NCBI RefSeq assembly: GCF_045689735.1
Contig: NZ_CP142685.1
Coordinates: 806,001 to 870,000, forward strand
DNA: 64,000 nt
From: Halothiobacillus sp045689735
Lineage (GTDB): Bacteria > Pseudomonadota > Gammaproteobacteria > Halothiobacillales > Halothiobacillaceae
Direction of reading: 5' to 3'
In this document: one piece after another, positions 45,008 through 57,994 of the stretch
How the letters are laid out: every line of letters begins with the position of its first letter
Numbering within the stretch: position 1 is the first letter of the stretch
Made by a program: the position numbers and the translations under genes
The notes under the pieces: generated by a model
Told to the model about the DNA's origin: nothing
What the model saw: only the letters and a program-made list of their open reading frames with translations
Database searches by the model: none

Positions 45008-45174
45008 GGCAGCTCCGAAGGTCGTGCGGGAAATGGGGTTGCATATTATTGCGAATGCCGGGTTCGATGGGGAAATCCCGCCGAGGTTCAGTGGTGCGCG
45101 CGTTGGTTGTTTGAATCGGGGGCGGCTTTTGACGGACAATGCCCGCCCACTCAGCCAGATCAGTGAATTTTTCC

Positions 45175-46785
45175 ATGAGCGCGCTCGATTTTGCGGCCGA
45201 AACCATGCGGCGGCGCACCTTTGCCATCATTTCCCACCCGGACGCGGGCAAAACCACCATCACCGAAAAACTGCTGTTGTTCGGCGGCGCGATCCAGATG
45301 GCTGGTACGGTCAAGGGGCGAAAATCGACCCGCCACGCCACCTCCGACTGGATGGCGATGGAAAAAGAACGCGGGATTTCGGTCAGCAGTTCCGTGATGC
45401 AGTTTCCGTACCGCGAGTACATCATCAATTTGCTCGATACGCCCGGCCACGAGGATTTCTCGGAAGACACCTATCGCGTGCTCACCGCGGTGGATTCGGC
45501 GCTGATGGTGATCGATGTGGCCAAGGGGGTTGAAGCGCGCACCATCAAGTTGATGGAAGTCTGCCGGCTGCGCGACACACCGATCATCTCCTTCATCAAT
45601 AAACTCGACCGCGAAGGCAAGGAGCCGCTGGAGCTGCTGGATGAAATCGAATCGGTGTTGCAAATCCGTTGCGCCCCCATCACCTGGCCGATCGGCATGG
45701 GTAAGCGCTTCAAGGGGGTGTATCACCTGTATGAGGATCGGGTGATTCTGTATGGCCCGTCGCTGCCGACGCGCGCGCAATCGAAAATGGTGATCGAGGG
45801 ATTGCATAACCCGGAACTCGATGAAGCGCTCGGGGATCAGGCCGAGGAACTGCGGCAGGAAATCGAGCTGGTGCGCGGTGCGGCGGAACCTTATGATCGC
45901 GCGGCATTTTTGCGTGCCGAGCAGAGCCCGGTGTATTTTGGTTCTGCCATGAATAACTTTGGCGTGCAGGAGTTGCTCGATGGGTTTGTCGAAGCAGCGC
46001 CGGGGCCGCTGGCGCGGCCGGCGAACAGTCGAACGGTTCTGCCCACCGAGGAAAAATTTAGTGGCTTTGTCTTCAAAATCCAGGCCAATATGGATCCCCA
46101 GCACCGGGATCGGATCGCCTTTTTCCGCGTCTGCTCCGGAAAATTCAGCCGGGGGATGAAGGCGCGACATGTGCGGCTCGGGCGGGAGATCAAGATTCCG
46201 GATGCGCTCACCTTCATGTCATCGGATCGGGAGCGGCTCGAAGAGGCATATCCGGGCGACATCATCGGGATTCACAACCACGGCACGATCCGCATCGGTG
46301 ACACCTTCACGGAAGGCGAGGTGCTGGCGTTTACCGGCATCCCGAATTTTGCGCCGGAACTCTTTCGCCGCGCACGCCTGAAAGATCCGCTCAAATCCAA
46401 ACAATTGCTCAAAGGATTGAGTCAGTTGTGTGAAGAGGGCGCGACGCAGCTGTATAAGCCGTTGATCAATAATGATCTGATTCTCGGCGCGGTGGGTGTG
46501 CTGCAATTCGAGGTTGTGTCCGAGCGGCTTAAAACCGAATATGGCGTGGATTGCCAGTTCGAGGCGGTGAATGTGACCACGGCGCGCTGGGTGGAGTGTG
46601 ACGACGCCAAGCGGTTCGAGGAATTCAAGGACAAAAACGAGGCGAATCTCGCCTTGGATCATGCCGGGGATCTGGTCTATATCGCCCCGACCCGCGTCAA
46701 CCTGCAAATGGCGCAGGAACGCTGGAAAGAGGTGCGCTTCCTCGCGACCCGCGAGCACGGGGATTACGCCAGCGCGAATGATTGA
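45175..46785 (+). CDS. prfC: Peptide chain release factor 3
   Basis: RF3 is the GTPase that recycles RF1/RF2 after termination. The 536-aa product has HPDAGKTTITEKLL (G1), the effector region KGRKSTRHATSDWM, DTPGHEDFSEDTYR (G3) and NKLDRE (G4), with the RF3-specific C-terminal domains. The start at 45175 (MSALDFAAETMRRR) fits the family. Confidence 0.96.
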   Translation: MSALDFAAETMRRRTFAIISHPDAGKTTITEKLLLFGGAIQMAGTVKGRKSTRHATSDWMAMEKERGISVSSSVMQFPYREYIINLLDTPGHEDFSEDTYRVLTAVDSALMVIDVAKGVEARTIKLMEVCRLRDTPIISFINKLDREGKEPLELLDEIESVLQIRCAPITWPIGMGKRFKGVYHLYEDRVILYGPSLPTRAQSKMVIEGLHNPELDEALGDQAEELRQEIELVRGAAEPYDRAAFLRAEQSPVYFGSAMNNFGVQELLDGFVEAAPGPLARPANSRTVLPTEEKFSGFVFKIQANMDPQHRDRIAFFRVCSGKFSRGMKARHVRLGREIKIPDALTFMSSDRERLEEAYPGDIIGIHNHGTIRIGDTFTEGEVLAFTGIPNFAPELFRRARLKDPLKSKQLLKGLSQLCEEGATQLYKPLINNDLILGAVGVLQFEVVSERLKTEYGVDCQFEAVNVTTARWVECDDAKRFEEFKDKNEANLALDHAGDLVYIAPTRVNLQMAQERWKEVRFLATREHGDYASAND

Positions 46786-46829
46786 GGTATCCGTTGAGCG
46801 GCTTGCCGCCGGTTGATCGGCGAATCCCG

Positions 46830-47522
46830 TCAGGGAGGGCTGGCCGCCGCCTTGGGCTTGGGTAGGCTCGCGGTCAATAGCCCGAAATCTTTCGGCGAGA
46901 TGTACTGGAACAGGTCCTTTCCTTCGGGATTGACGGTAATCACCAAACCTTTATTTGGGTAAAGCCAGAATTGGGTGTTCTTGTCTTGCACGATCATCTG
47001 CGCCGGTTTGCCGAAACGGCGCTCAATCAAATCGATGCTGTAGTCTGTGGCGGGTTTATAGGTGATTGATTCCGTGGGAAAGTTCTGCGCCTCGCGAACC
47101 TGTTCATCACTCATGCTGTACTTCCAGGCGCCGCTGGGCGTGGGATCCGGGCTTTCCGGGTTATGACGGATCCAGTCCTGCAGCAACTTTTGATCGACTT
47201 TAGCAACCAGGGCAACATTCGCCGTCAGGGCGCCCACATCCGTGCTGCCAAAATAAGCTTCTAGGGTGGCATGTTTATCGGGATCCAGGAAAATCGCCAA
47301 ATCGGCCTTTTTGTCGTAGAGGCGTTTGAATTCCAGGAGTGAATCTTTATCCAGATTCAGTCCGAACACCGAGCTGGTGCCGTCGGGGTGGACGGTAATA
47401 TCCCAGGGGAGGAAGGGGTGGTCGGGCGCCTTGCTGCTGCAGGCTGACAGCAGCAGGCTGCCTGCAATCCATGCGATGGAAGCGCCGCGCAAGATTGCCC
47501 TCAGGTTTGGCTTTTGCACCAT
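46830..47522 (-). CDS. Predicted lipoprotein of unknown function
   Basis: The 230-aa product starts MVQKPNLRAILRG and has a lipobox LLSAC followed by SSKAPDHP. With Ser at +2, it would be sent to the outer membrane. The mature part contains HPDGTSSVFGLNL and DKNTQFWLYPNKGLVITVNP, which I do not recognise. It is divergent from the double-rhodanese gene across 100 bp, so the two may share regulation. Confidence 0.7.
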   Translation of the reverse strand: MVQKPNLRAILRGASIAWIAGSLLLSACSSKAPDHPFLPWDITVHPDGTSSVFGLNLDKDSLLEFKRLYDKKADLAIFLDPDKHATLEAYFGSTDVGALTANVALVAKVDQKLLQDWIRHNPESPDPTPSGAWKYSMSDEQVREAQNFPTESITYKPATDYSIDLIERRFGKPAQMIVQDKNTQFWLYPNKGLVITVNPEGKDLFQYISPKDFGLLTASLPKPKAAASPP

Positions 47523-47622
47523 AGATCTCCCAAAAGTGTTTTCGGCTAGGGCGGGCAATGTAGCAGATGCGGGCGGCTGGTGTATTCTGCCAATGTGCGA
47601 AAAATACAATGAGGAAAACAGG

Positions 47623-48429
47623 ATGAATCGTCTGCAAACGGTCGTCGGGGCGGTCGCGTTGGGTGTGGGGTTGATTGTTGGGTCTCAGGCGCAGGCCGCG
47701 GATGAGTTCCCCTTGCGTGCGCAGTATGCGTTGGTGGGGGTGAAGCCGCTGGATACCGAGGTTTTAACCAAGGATCGGGCGAAATTCACAGTGGTGGATG
47801 TGCGTTCAGCCTATGAATATCAAACGCTGCATATTGCAGGTGCCGTATCGGTTCCATTGACGAGTCCGAAGTTTGTAGATTCGCTCAAGTCATTGTCAGC
47901 GCAGGATAAAAAACCGCTGGTTTTTTACTGCAACGGCACCACCTGTGAAAAATCCTATAAGGCGGCCTCGGATGCGCTGGCGGCGGGTATCAAACCGGTG
48001 TGGGTGTATGACGCCGGCATTTTTGCCTGGGCGAAGGTAAATCCAGCGCAAACCGTGTTGCTGGGTAAGCCAATGACTTCGGCCAGCCAGTTGATTTCCA
48101 AAGCAGATTTCGAAGCGCACCTGCTTTCACCGCAAGAAATTGACGCCCGCCTGGCCAAGGAACCCAATGCGATCGTGCTGGATGTGCGAGATGCCGAGCA
48201 GCGGGCGGGCATTTCGCTGTTTCAGATGAAAGACATCCATGTGCCGCTGGATAGTCCGAAACTGATTGAATGGGTGGACAAGGCGAAAGCAGAACATCGC
48301 CCGCTCTACTGTATCGACGCGACCGGCCATCAAGTGCAATGGTTGCAGTATGTTTTGCAGGAGCGGGGTCTGACGCAATATTGGTTTGTGCGCGGCGGCG
48401 CCCGGGCGTTGTACGAAAGTTTGAAGTAG
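47623..48429 (+). CDS. Exported tandem-rhodanese protein
   Basis: The 268-aa product has a signal peptide ending AQAA (about residue 24) and two rhodanese-fold domains. The first has VVDVRSAYEYQTLHIAGAVS and a Cys loop FYCNGTTCEKS; the second has VLDVRDAEQRAGI and YCIDATGHQ. Both loops keep a Cys, so both domains might carry sulfane sulfur. In a sulfur oxidiser an exported double rhodanese could move sulfur in the periplasm, but no substrate can be read from the sequence. GAGGAA fixes the start at 47623. Confidence 0.85.
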   Translation: MNRLQTVVGAVALGVGLIVGSQAQAADEFPLRAQYALVGVKPLDTEVLTKDRAKFTVVDVRSAYEYQTLHIAGAVSVPLTSPKFVDSLKSLSAQDKKPLVFYCNGTTCEKSYKAASDALAAGIKPVWVYDAGIFAWAKVNPAQTVLLGKPMTSASQLISKADFEAHLLSPQEIDARLAKEPNAIVLDVRDAEQRAGISLFQMKDIHVPLDSPKLIEWVDKAKAEHRPLYCIDATGHQVQWLQYVLQERGLTQYWFVRGGARALYESLK

Positions 48430-48512
48430 GACTCTGCCCATCGGCTTTATCCACTTCTCATAGGCGGGATTTATGCTAAATTCTTCTCGTTTATTTCAAG
48501 AGGGTGAACCGG

Positions 48513-49019
48513 ATGATGCGTCGAATCGTAAAATTGGGCTTGCTTTTCAGCCTTGGGATGAATTTTTCATCCGGTTATGCCGATGAGCCCGCTGCCGCCG
48601 GGCGCTTGGCGGTCGGAGCGGCATTCCCGACGGTTGCCGTCACCGACCAGCACGATAAGCCGGTCGGCTTGCCGGGCGCGGCCAAAGTCATCATTTACGC
48701 CAATAGTAAAGCCGCCGATGAGTGGGTCAATCCCGTGTTGGCGCAGTACGGCGCCGAAGCATTGCGCGCCCATCAGGTTGCGTATGTTTCAGATATCAGC
48801 CGGATGCCGGGGTTGATCAGCCGGATGATCGCCCTGCCACAACTGCGGGAACGCAGCTATCCCGTGGTGTTATTGCGGGAATCCGCGCAACTTCTGGGTA
48901 TGCCGCAGCCGCCCGAAAATTGTGTCGACTGGGTGGCATTGCAGGCGGGGCGCGTGACGGAACTGACCCCGCTTTGCACGGCAGCGCAGGTAAGTGAGCG
49001 CTTGAACGCCTTGCCTTGA
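48513..49019 (+). CDS. Exported thioredoxin-fold-like protein without CxxC
   Basis: The 168-aa product has a signal peptide (VKLGLLFSLGMNFSSGYA) and a segment AAFPTVAVTDQHDKPVGLPG that resembles the start of peroxiredoxin/TlpA-like domains. There is no CxxC motif; only two cysteines remain near the C-terminus. It may be a binding or structural variant of the fold. I chose ATG 48513, which AGAGGG precedes; GTG 48504 is possible. It follows the double rhodanese by 83 bp in the same direction. Confidence 0.6.
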   Translation: MMRRIVKLGLLFSLGMNFSSGYADEPAAAGRLAVGAAFPTVAVTDQHDKPVGLPGAAKVIIYANSKAADEWVNPVLAQYGAEALRAHQVAYVSDISRMPGLISRMIALPQLRERSYPVVLLRESAQLLGMPQPPENCVDWVALQAGRVTELTPLCTAAQVSERLNALP

Positions 49020-49081
49020 GCGCCCTGCTTAACGCGGCCTGACCGCAGGTCGAGTCAGGCGAGATAGTCGCAGTTCGCTGC

Positions 49082-50311
49082 CTATTCGGAAAATAGCAGA
49101 TAACCATTCAGCACAACGACGACCAGCACAATCGACCAGCCGGCCAATTTCACCCAAGTGGGATTGACATAGCGCCCCATGAGTTGCCGATTACTGGTAA
49201 AACGCATCAGTGGGATAAGTGCCAGGGCAATCCCGAATGACAGAATCACTTGGCTATAGACCAAAACTTCGGTGACATTCAAGCCGAGCCAGATGATGAC
49301 GAACGAGGGGGTCATGGTGATGGCTCGGCGCAACCAGACCGGGATGCGAAAGCGCACGAATCCGCTCATGATTTCCTGACCGGCCAGGGTGCCCACGATG
49401 GTCGATGCCAAGCCCGCAATCAGCAGACTCGCGCCGAAAATCTGCGCGGCCAAAGTACCGAGCAGGGGTTCGAGCGTTTTATAAGCATCCTCGATACTGC
49501 CCATGGCTTGGTGGCCGGTGTCGTGAAACACCGCTGCCGCCATGGCGAGCATCGACAAGTTGACAAATCCGGCGATGGTCATGGCCAGTGCGATATCCCA
49601 GCGGGTGCTGCGGAATATCGATTTCCGGTGCTGTCTGCCATATTGGGCGATCTCCGCTTTGCTGATCGCCGAGTGCAGATAAATGACATGCGGCATCACG
49701 GTAGCGCCTAAGATGCCCGCAGCGAGGAAAATACTGGCGTGGCCATCGAAGCCCGGGATCAAGGCACCCTGGATGATCGATCCGGGATGTGGGTGGCTGT
49801 AAAACAATTCGGCGACATAAATCAATGCCACGGCCAGCAGCATGGCGCCAATCACCAACTGTAACGACTTGAAATTTCGGGTTTCCAAACTCAAGACCGC
49901 CCAACTGATCAGCGCAGTGATGACGGCGCCCTGCATCAGCGAAAAGCCGAACAACAAATGAAAACCCAAGGCCGCGCCGATGAACTCGGCAATATCGGTA
50001 GCCATGGCCAGAATTTCTGCCTGAATCCAGTACGGATAAACCGCCCAGCGGGGCAGGCGCTTGCCGAGCATCGAGGCGAGGGATTCTCCAGTCACCAGCC
50101 CCAGTTTGGCGGATAGGAACTGGATCATCGCGGCCATCAAGTTCGCCCAAACCACAACCCACAGCAGTAAATAACCATATTCGGCACCGGCCTGGATGTT
50201 GGTGGCGTAGTTGCCTGGGTCGATATAACCGATGGCCGCCACGAAGGCGGGGCCGAGAAACAGGAGACGAGCGCGTTTGTGACCCGTGATTGAGAAGGTT
50301 GCGGTCGACAT
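49082..50311 (-). CDS. mntH: MntH, NRAMP-family manganese transporter
   Basis: MntH imports Mn(II), and sometimes Fe(II), with protons. The 409-aa product has about eleven membrane segments, the metal-site motif DPGN at 31-34 and the second site MPHVIYLHSA. An inverted-repeat element directly upstream (50326-50361) suggests control by a metal-responsive repressor. Its transport role fits an oxidative-stress context with Dps, but the two are not adjacent. Confidence 0.95.
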   Translation of the reverse strand: MSTATFSITGHKRARLLFLGPAFVAAIGYIDPGNYATNIQAGAEYGYLLLWVVVWANLMAAMIQFLSAKLGLVTGESLASMLGKRLPRWAVYPYWIQAEILAMATDIAEFIGAALGFHLLFGFSLMQGAVITALISWAVLSLETRNFKSLQLVIGAMLLAVALIYVAELFYSHPHPGSIIQGALIPGFDGHASIFLAAGILGATVMPHVIYLHSAISKAEIAQYGRQHRKSIFRSTRWDIALAMTIAGFVNLSMLAMAAAVFHDTGHQAMGSIEDAYKTLEPLLGTLAAQIFGASLLIAGLASTIVGTLAGQEIMSGFVRFRIPVWLRRAITMTPSFVIIWLGLNVTEVLVYSQVILSFGIALALIPLMRFTSNRQLMGRYVNPTWVKLAGWSIVLVVVVLNGYLLFSE

Positions 50312-50325
50312 GGTGTCCTGACTGA

Positions 50326-50361
50326 TTAGCTTTAACTAAACTAAATTTTAGTCAAGGCTAA
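50326..50361. promoter_or_regulatory. Inverted-repeat operator upstream of mntH
   Basis: TTAGCTTTAACTAAA (50326-50340) and TTTAGTCAAGGCTAA (50347-50361) are inverted repeats matching at 13 of 15 positions around a 6-bp centre. Each half also reads TTAG-N6-CTAA. The element lies 15 bp before the mntH start. Form and place fit an MntR/DtxR-like or Fur-like operator, though it is not the E. coli MntR box. Confidence 0.6.
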
Positions 50362-50399
50362 AAAAAGATGCAAGCAAGGCGGCGTGCGCAGAGAGTGAG

Positions 50400-51212
50400 T
50401 CAGTTGCGTGGTGATTGTTGAGGATCCGAAGGAAAGGAACGCACATCGATTTGATTGTGCTCGTTCAGTTGGATCAATGCGCGCTTGCCCCAGGCGGAGT
50501 TTTTCGCGAGTTGCTCGCCATCGAGGTAGATGCCGTTGATGGCGATGATTTGTGGCTCGAAGGATTCACAAAAGATTCGGACATCGGCCATGCCATTCAC
50601 GCCCGCAGCAGCCGTGCCTTTCAGGGCGCCGTGGATATAGATCGAGCCATCGGCGACTACTCGGGCACCGCTGGCGACGGTGTTGATGATGATCAGATCG
50701 GAATCCCGGGCATACAGTTCTGCACCGGATCGAATCGGTTGACGAATGACCATCGGCGGCTTGAGTGTTTTGTCGCTTCCGGGCGTTTCAAGCGCTGCGG
50801 CTGGGAGCGGCGTTTCTACCGCCGGGGGCGCGGGCGGCGCACTGGGCGGCGTGATGGCAATCGGTGCCGCCGTTGCCGATTCGCGGGGCTCGATGATCGG
50901 CAACTGGGCAAGGGTTGCCTGCTCGCGTTGTTTATTGCTGCCCCCCAATACGGCAATCGGATGCAATTGGTAATTTTTCAGCAGGCTGAGTAAGGCAGGA
51001 AAGTCAATCCATTTGCCACTGCCTTCAATCTCGGTGAGATCAATCAAAATCGGCTCAATGGCTTGTCCATCGGCAGGAAGGAGGGTTTCCTTGAACGCTT
51101 TGGTGAGCTTGAGCAAGTGGGTTTCCCGCAGAATCAGCCGGGTGACCGGCGTGGCGATTTGCGCGAGGGCAAAGGTATCGTGATCAATGGCTAAGTCGGG
51201 CGCAGCGGTCAT
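50400..51212 (-). CDS. minC: MinC, septum-site determining inhibitor
   Basis: MinC blocks FtsZ assembly away from midcell. The 270-aa product has an N-terminal domain, a Pro/Ala-rich linker (about 110-165) and the C-terminal beta-helix with ARVVADGSIYIHGALKG and AAAGVNG. The start at 51212 (MTAAPDLAIDHD) is preferred; the longer open frame to 51503 runs over zapD. minD and minE, normally the next genes, are absent: mntH follows instead. Confidence 0.93.
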   Translation of the reverse strand: MTAAPDLAIDHDTFALAQIATPVTRLILRETHLLKLTKAFKETLLPADGQAIEPILIDLTEIEGSGKWIDFPALLSLLKNYQLHPIAVLGGSNKQREQATLAQLPIIEPRESATAAPIAITPPSAPPAPPAVETPLPAAALETPGSDKTLKPPMVIRQPIRSGAELYARDSDLIIINTVASGARVVADGSIYIHGALKGTAAAGVNGMADVRIFCESFEPQIIAINGIYLDGEQLAKNSAWGKRALIQLNEHNQIDVRSFPSDPQQSPRN

Positions 51213-51237
51213 GAGAGCAGGAAGATCCAGGGTGGCG

Positions 51238-52005
51238 TTACAGTTGGCAGGCCGCGAGTTCAAACGGCACATCGAAATTGACTTGATAGGGATGTCCGGT
51301 TTGGCGATCCATTTGCATGAATCGCACGGTGACACGATGTTTGCTGGCGCTGATTTCCGGATAGTAGGGCGCATTGCGCTCAGCGATGACCCGAATGAGT
51401 TGGTAGGGCGCGCCGAGATCCAGGTTGAGTTGAAAGAATCCGGATTCTGCTCGCTGGGGCGCGGGTTGCACACTGGTGCGAATGAGCTGGACGACCAGCT
51501 CATTCGCCTCGGTGATGGGCGCCAGCGGTGCTAGCCAGCCTTCAATATCATCTTGCCGTTCGCTGGCGGGCAGGCTCAGCCAGTAGTGCAGCGCGGGCAA
51601 ATCGAAGGAGCACAAGGCACCGGGAATCGAGGCGCGTTGCCGAATGGCATTGATGAGTTCGTTCTGCTTGAGATGGGCGCCGGGCGCACCACTGAAGCGG
51701 TGGAGTTGATCCAGCAATTGAGCTTGCTGATCGAGCAGACGGTGCAGTTTTTCGGCATTGACCTGCGGGGTATGCGCCATATGCAGGAGCTTGGCCTGTT
51801 GTCGCTCCAGCTCTTTGATCAGCTCTCGTTTCACATCGATGCGGCCCAGCACATCGGTGGCTTCAATCAGAATGAGGATGGCGCACAGCGCAGATTCCGG
51901 CGAATCATCCAAGCGATGCTGTGCCATACGGCTGAACAGATATTCCAGCCGCAGGCAGGCACGAATCCGTTCGTTTAATGGTTGTTCGAAGATATGTGCC
52001 GCCAT
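51238..52005 (-). CDS. zapD: ZapD, FtsZ-associated division protein
   Basis: ZapD crosslinks FtsZ filaments. The 255-aa product starts with FEQPLNERIRACLRLEYLF, the family hallmark, and contains CSFDLPALHYWLSLPASERQ. It is usually found with coaE; here it is followed by minC on the same strand with a 25-bp gap, making a small FtsZ-regulator pair. Confidence 0.94.
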   Translation of the reverse strand: MAAHIFEQPLNERIRACLRLEYLFSRMAQHRLDDSPESALCAILILIEATDVLGRIDVKRELIKELERQQAKLLHMAHTPQVNAEKLHRLLDQQAQLLDQLHRFSGAPGAHLKQNELINAIRQRASIPGALCSFDLPALHYWLSLPASERQDDIEGWLAPLAPITEANELVVQLIRTSVQPAPQRAESGFFQLNLDLGAPYQLIRVIAERNAPYYPEISASKHRVTVRFMQMDRQTGHPYQVNFDVPFELAACQL

Positions 52006-52088
52006 GATTCCTCAGCGCGGTGAAATGTCCAAATCACTGAGATCATACCCCAAACCTGAGAAGTGTAGGGTAAGTGCTTGAACGGGCT

Positions 52089-55814
<3,726 letters not shown>

Positions 55815-55842
55815 GGGCTATCTTGAGTTTATTGGTGGAAAT

Positions 55843-56379
55843 TCAAACCGGGTTTGATTCGCGCCGGCGTCGGGAAGCTCGGCGCTTTTGGAGATGCCGC
55901 CAGACCTGCCAGCGCCAGAGCAGCTGGATGACGGCAAAGGCGGCCAGCGCGACCGCCGCGCCCAGAATGAGTAGGCCGAGCAGCATGGGCAGCCAGAGGA
56001 TTTGAATCTGGCTCATCACCCACTCGAAGGACATCCCTGCGGGGGGCACGGTAAGCTGGGTGCCGGTCAGGCTGGTGCCAATCCAGTACGCGCCCCAAAA
56101 AATCGGCACCATGGTGAACGGGTTGGAGACGAGTGCCATCGCCACCGCGAGCGCCACATTCACCCGAAAAATCACGGCGGCGATGGCGCAGAGCAACATC
56201 TGAAGCGGAATGGGAAAGAAGGCGATGAACAGGCCGATCGCGACCCCGCCGGAAACTGACCGGCGGTTGAAATGCCACAAATTGGGGTGCGCCAGCCACT
56301 TGGCGAATGGCTGCATGAAGGAGGGTGCGAGCACCGTTTCCTTGCTGGGCGCCCATTTGCGAAAAAACTTGCGCGGCAT
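55843..56379 (-). CDS. DUF2062 membrane protein
   Basis: The 178-aa product starts MPRKFFRKWAP and has two or three hydrophobic segments with the family motif SVSGGVAIGLFIAFFPIPLQM and ALVSNPFTMVPIFW. The function of DUF2062 proteins is unknown. The C-terminus is very basic (KRRASRRRRESNPV). It lies between emrB and metH on the same strand. Confidence 0.82.
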   Translation of the reverse strand: MPRKFFRKWAPSKETVLAPSFMQPFAKWLAHPNLWHFNRRSVSGGVAIGLFIAFFPIPLQMLLCAIAAVIFRVNVALAVAMALVSNPFTMVPIFWGAYWIGTSLTGTQLTVPPAGMSFEWVMSQIQILWLPMLLGLLILGAAVALAAFAVIQLLWRWQVWRHLQKRRASRRRRESNPV

Positions 56380-56449
56380 TTGGCGGCAGACCTCGCACGG
56401 TAAAGAATGCCGGGCAGTATAGCGAAAACCCGCCTCGATGCCGGTGACC

Positions 56450-57979
56450 TCAATCCATCGCGACGGGCGCCTTGGCGGCACCGGAGCGGCGCGCGGGGCG
56501 GAACAGCAGCACCACGGGCAACATCAGCAGAAAACTGATCAGAATCAGCACGAAGGCGTCGTGGTACGACAGCATGTTGGCCTGGCTGGTGAGCGTACTG
56601 GCCAGAATGGCGGCACCCTGCGGTGAGTTGGGCGTCAAGTGCAGGGGCGCGAGATACTGCCAGGCGAGGGGATTATCCAGCGTGATGCCGCCACCCAGTT
56701 GATTCCAGGCAATCTGGGCATGACGGCTGACCAGCGTCGCCACGATGGAGATACCGATGGAGGAGCCCACCGTACGAATCAGGCTGTAGAGCCCGGCGGC
56801 TTCAGCGGCAAACTGGGGTGCGAGTGTCGAAAAGGCGACGGTCGACAGCGGCACGAAAATCATGCCGATGCCTGCGCCTTGAAATAACAGCGGCCAAATG
56901 ATCTGCCAGGTGTTCACTTCCAGGTTGTACTGCGTCATGCCCCAACTGCCCACGAGGCTCAGCACAATGCCGGTGGCAATAATCAGCCGTATATCGACTT
57001 TGCCAATAATGCGCCCGACGATCATCATCGCCACCATGCTGGCAATGCCCCGGGGCGCGAGCGTCATGCCGGTGGTCAAAATCGGGTAATCCATTTCCCG
57101 TTCCAGCATCAGCGGCTGCACATAAATGGCACCGAACATGCCGAGTCCCATGAGCAGCATCACCAGATTGGCGAGGGTGAAATTCCGGTCGCGAAAAATT
57201 TCCAGCGAGAACACCGGCCGGCGGCCGGGGATCATACTGAGCCAGAGGAACAACAAGGTCGCCACCCCGGCGATGGCGGTGACCGTGACGATGCCGGTCG
57301 AGGAAAACCAGTCATCCTGGTTGCCGCGGTCGAGCACGAATTGCAGCCCGCCAATCGCGAGACCAAGGAGCGTAAAGCCCCACCAGTCCATGCCGCGTTC
57401 CGGTTTTTTGGGTAGGCGGGGCGCGAAGCGGCCGACAATCGCCAGCGCGAACAGGCCGACCGGCAAATTGATGTAAAAAGTCCAGCGCCAGTTGATGGTT
57501 TCGGTAATCCAGCCGCCGATCGTCGGCCCCAGGATCGGCCCGACCATGACGCCGATCCCCCAGATCGCCATGGCCTTGCCGCGTTGCTCCGCCGGGAAAA
57601 CCTGCACCATGATGGCCTGGGACAGCGGCACCAACGCCGCGCCGGCCAGCCCTTGCAGCACGCGGAAGAAAATGATTTGCGGCAAGCTTTCCGCCAAGCC
57701 GCACAGCGCCGAGGCAATCACAAACCAGGCAATCGAAATCAGCAGATACTCCCGCTGACCCAATTTATCCGTGAAATAGCCGGTGAGCGGCATGACGATG
57801 GCAGAGGCCACGAGGTAGCTGGTCAGTACCCAGGAAATCTGGTCGGGCGAAGCGCCCAAATCACCGGCCATATAGGGCAGCGCCACCGAGGCAATGGTGG
57901 TATCCAGCACCTGCATGATCGTGGCGGACATGACCGCCACCGTAATCATGATCCGTTCAAAGGGGGAGAGCGTGCTCAC
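56450..57979 (-). CDS. emrB: EmrB-type MFS multidrug efflux protein (DHA2 family)
   Basis: The 509-aa product has the 14-helix DHA2 layout, with VLDTTIASVALPYMAGDL in helix 1, GYFTDKLGQRE between helices 2 and 3, and GIGVMVGPILGPTIGGWI as motif C. With EmrA and an outer-membrane channel it would export hydrophobic toxins. It is 15 bp after emrA. Confidence 0.94.
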   Translation of the reverse strand: MSTLSPFERIMITVAVMSATIMQVLDTTIASVALPYMAGDLGASPDQISWVLTSYLVASAIVMPLTGYFTDKLGQREYLLISIAWFVIASALCGLAESLPQIIFFRVLQGLAGAALVPLSQAIMVQVFPAEQRGKAMAIWGIGVMVGPILGPTIGGWITETINWRWTFYINLPVGLFALAIVGRFAPRLPKKPERGMDWWGFTLLGLAIGGLQFVLDRGNQDDWFSSTGIVTVTAIAGVATLLFLWLSMIPGRRPVFSLEIFRDRNFTLANLVMLLMGLGMFGAIYVQPLMLEREMDYPILTTGMTLAPRGIASMVAMMIVGRIIGKVDIRLIIATGIVLSLVGSWGMTQYNLEVNTWQIIWPLLFQGAGIGMIFVPLSTVAFSTLAPQFAAEAAGLYSLIRTVGSSIGISIVATLVSRHAQIAWNQLGGGITLDNPLAWQYLAPLHLTPNSPQGAAILASTLTSQANMLSYHDAFVLILISFLLMLPVVLLFRPARRSGAAKAPVAMD

Positions 57980-57994
57980 GATGCGCGGAATGGT

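Noticed and set aside
49038..49059. CCTGAC/GTCAGG inverted repeat between the thioredoxin-fold-like gene and mntH
   Set aside because: It has a 10-nt loop and no T run on either strand, so I do not call it a terminator.
55815..55842. Cobalamin riboswitch upstream of metH
   Set aside because: Only 28 bp separate metH from the preceding gene on the same strand.
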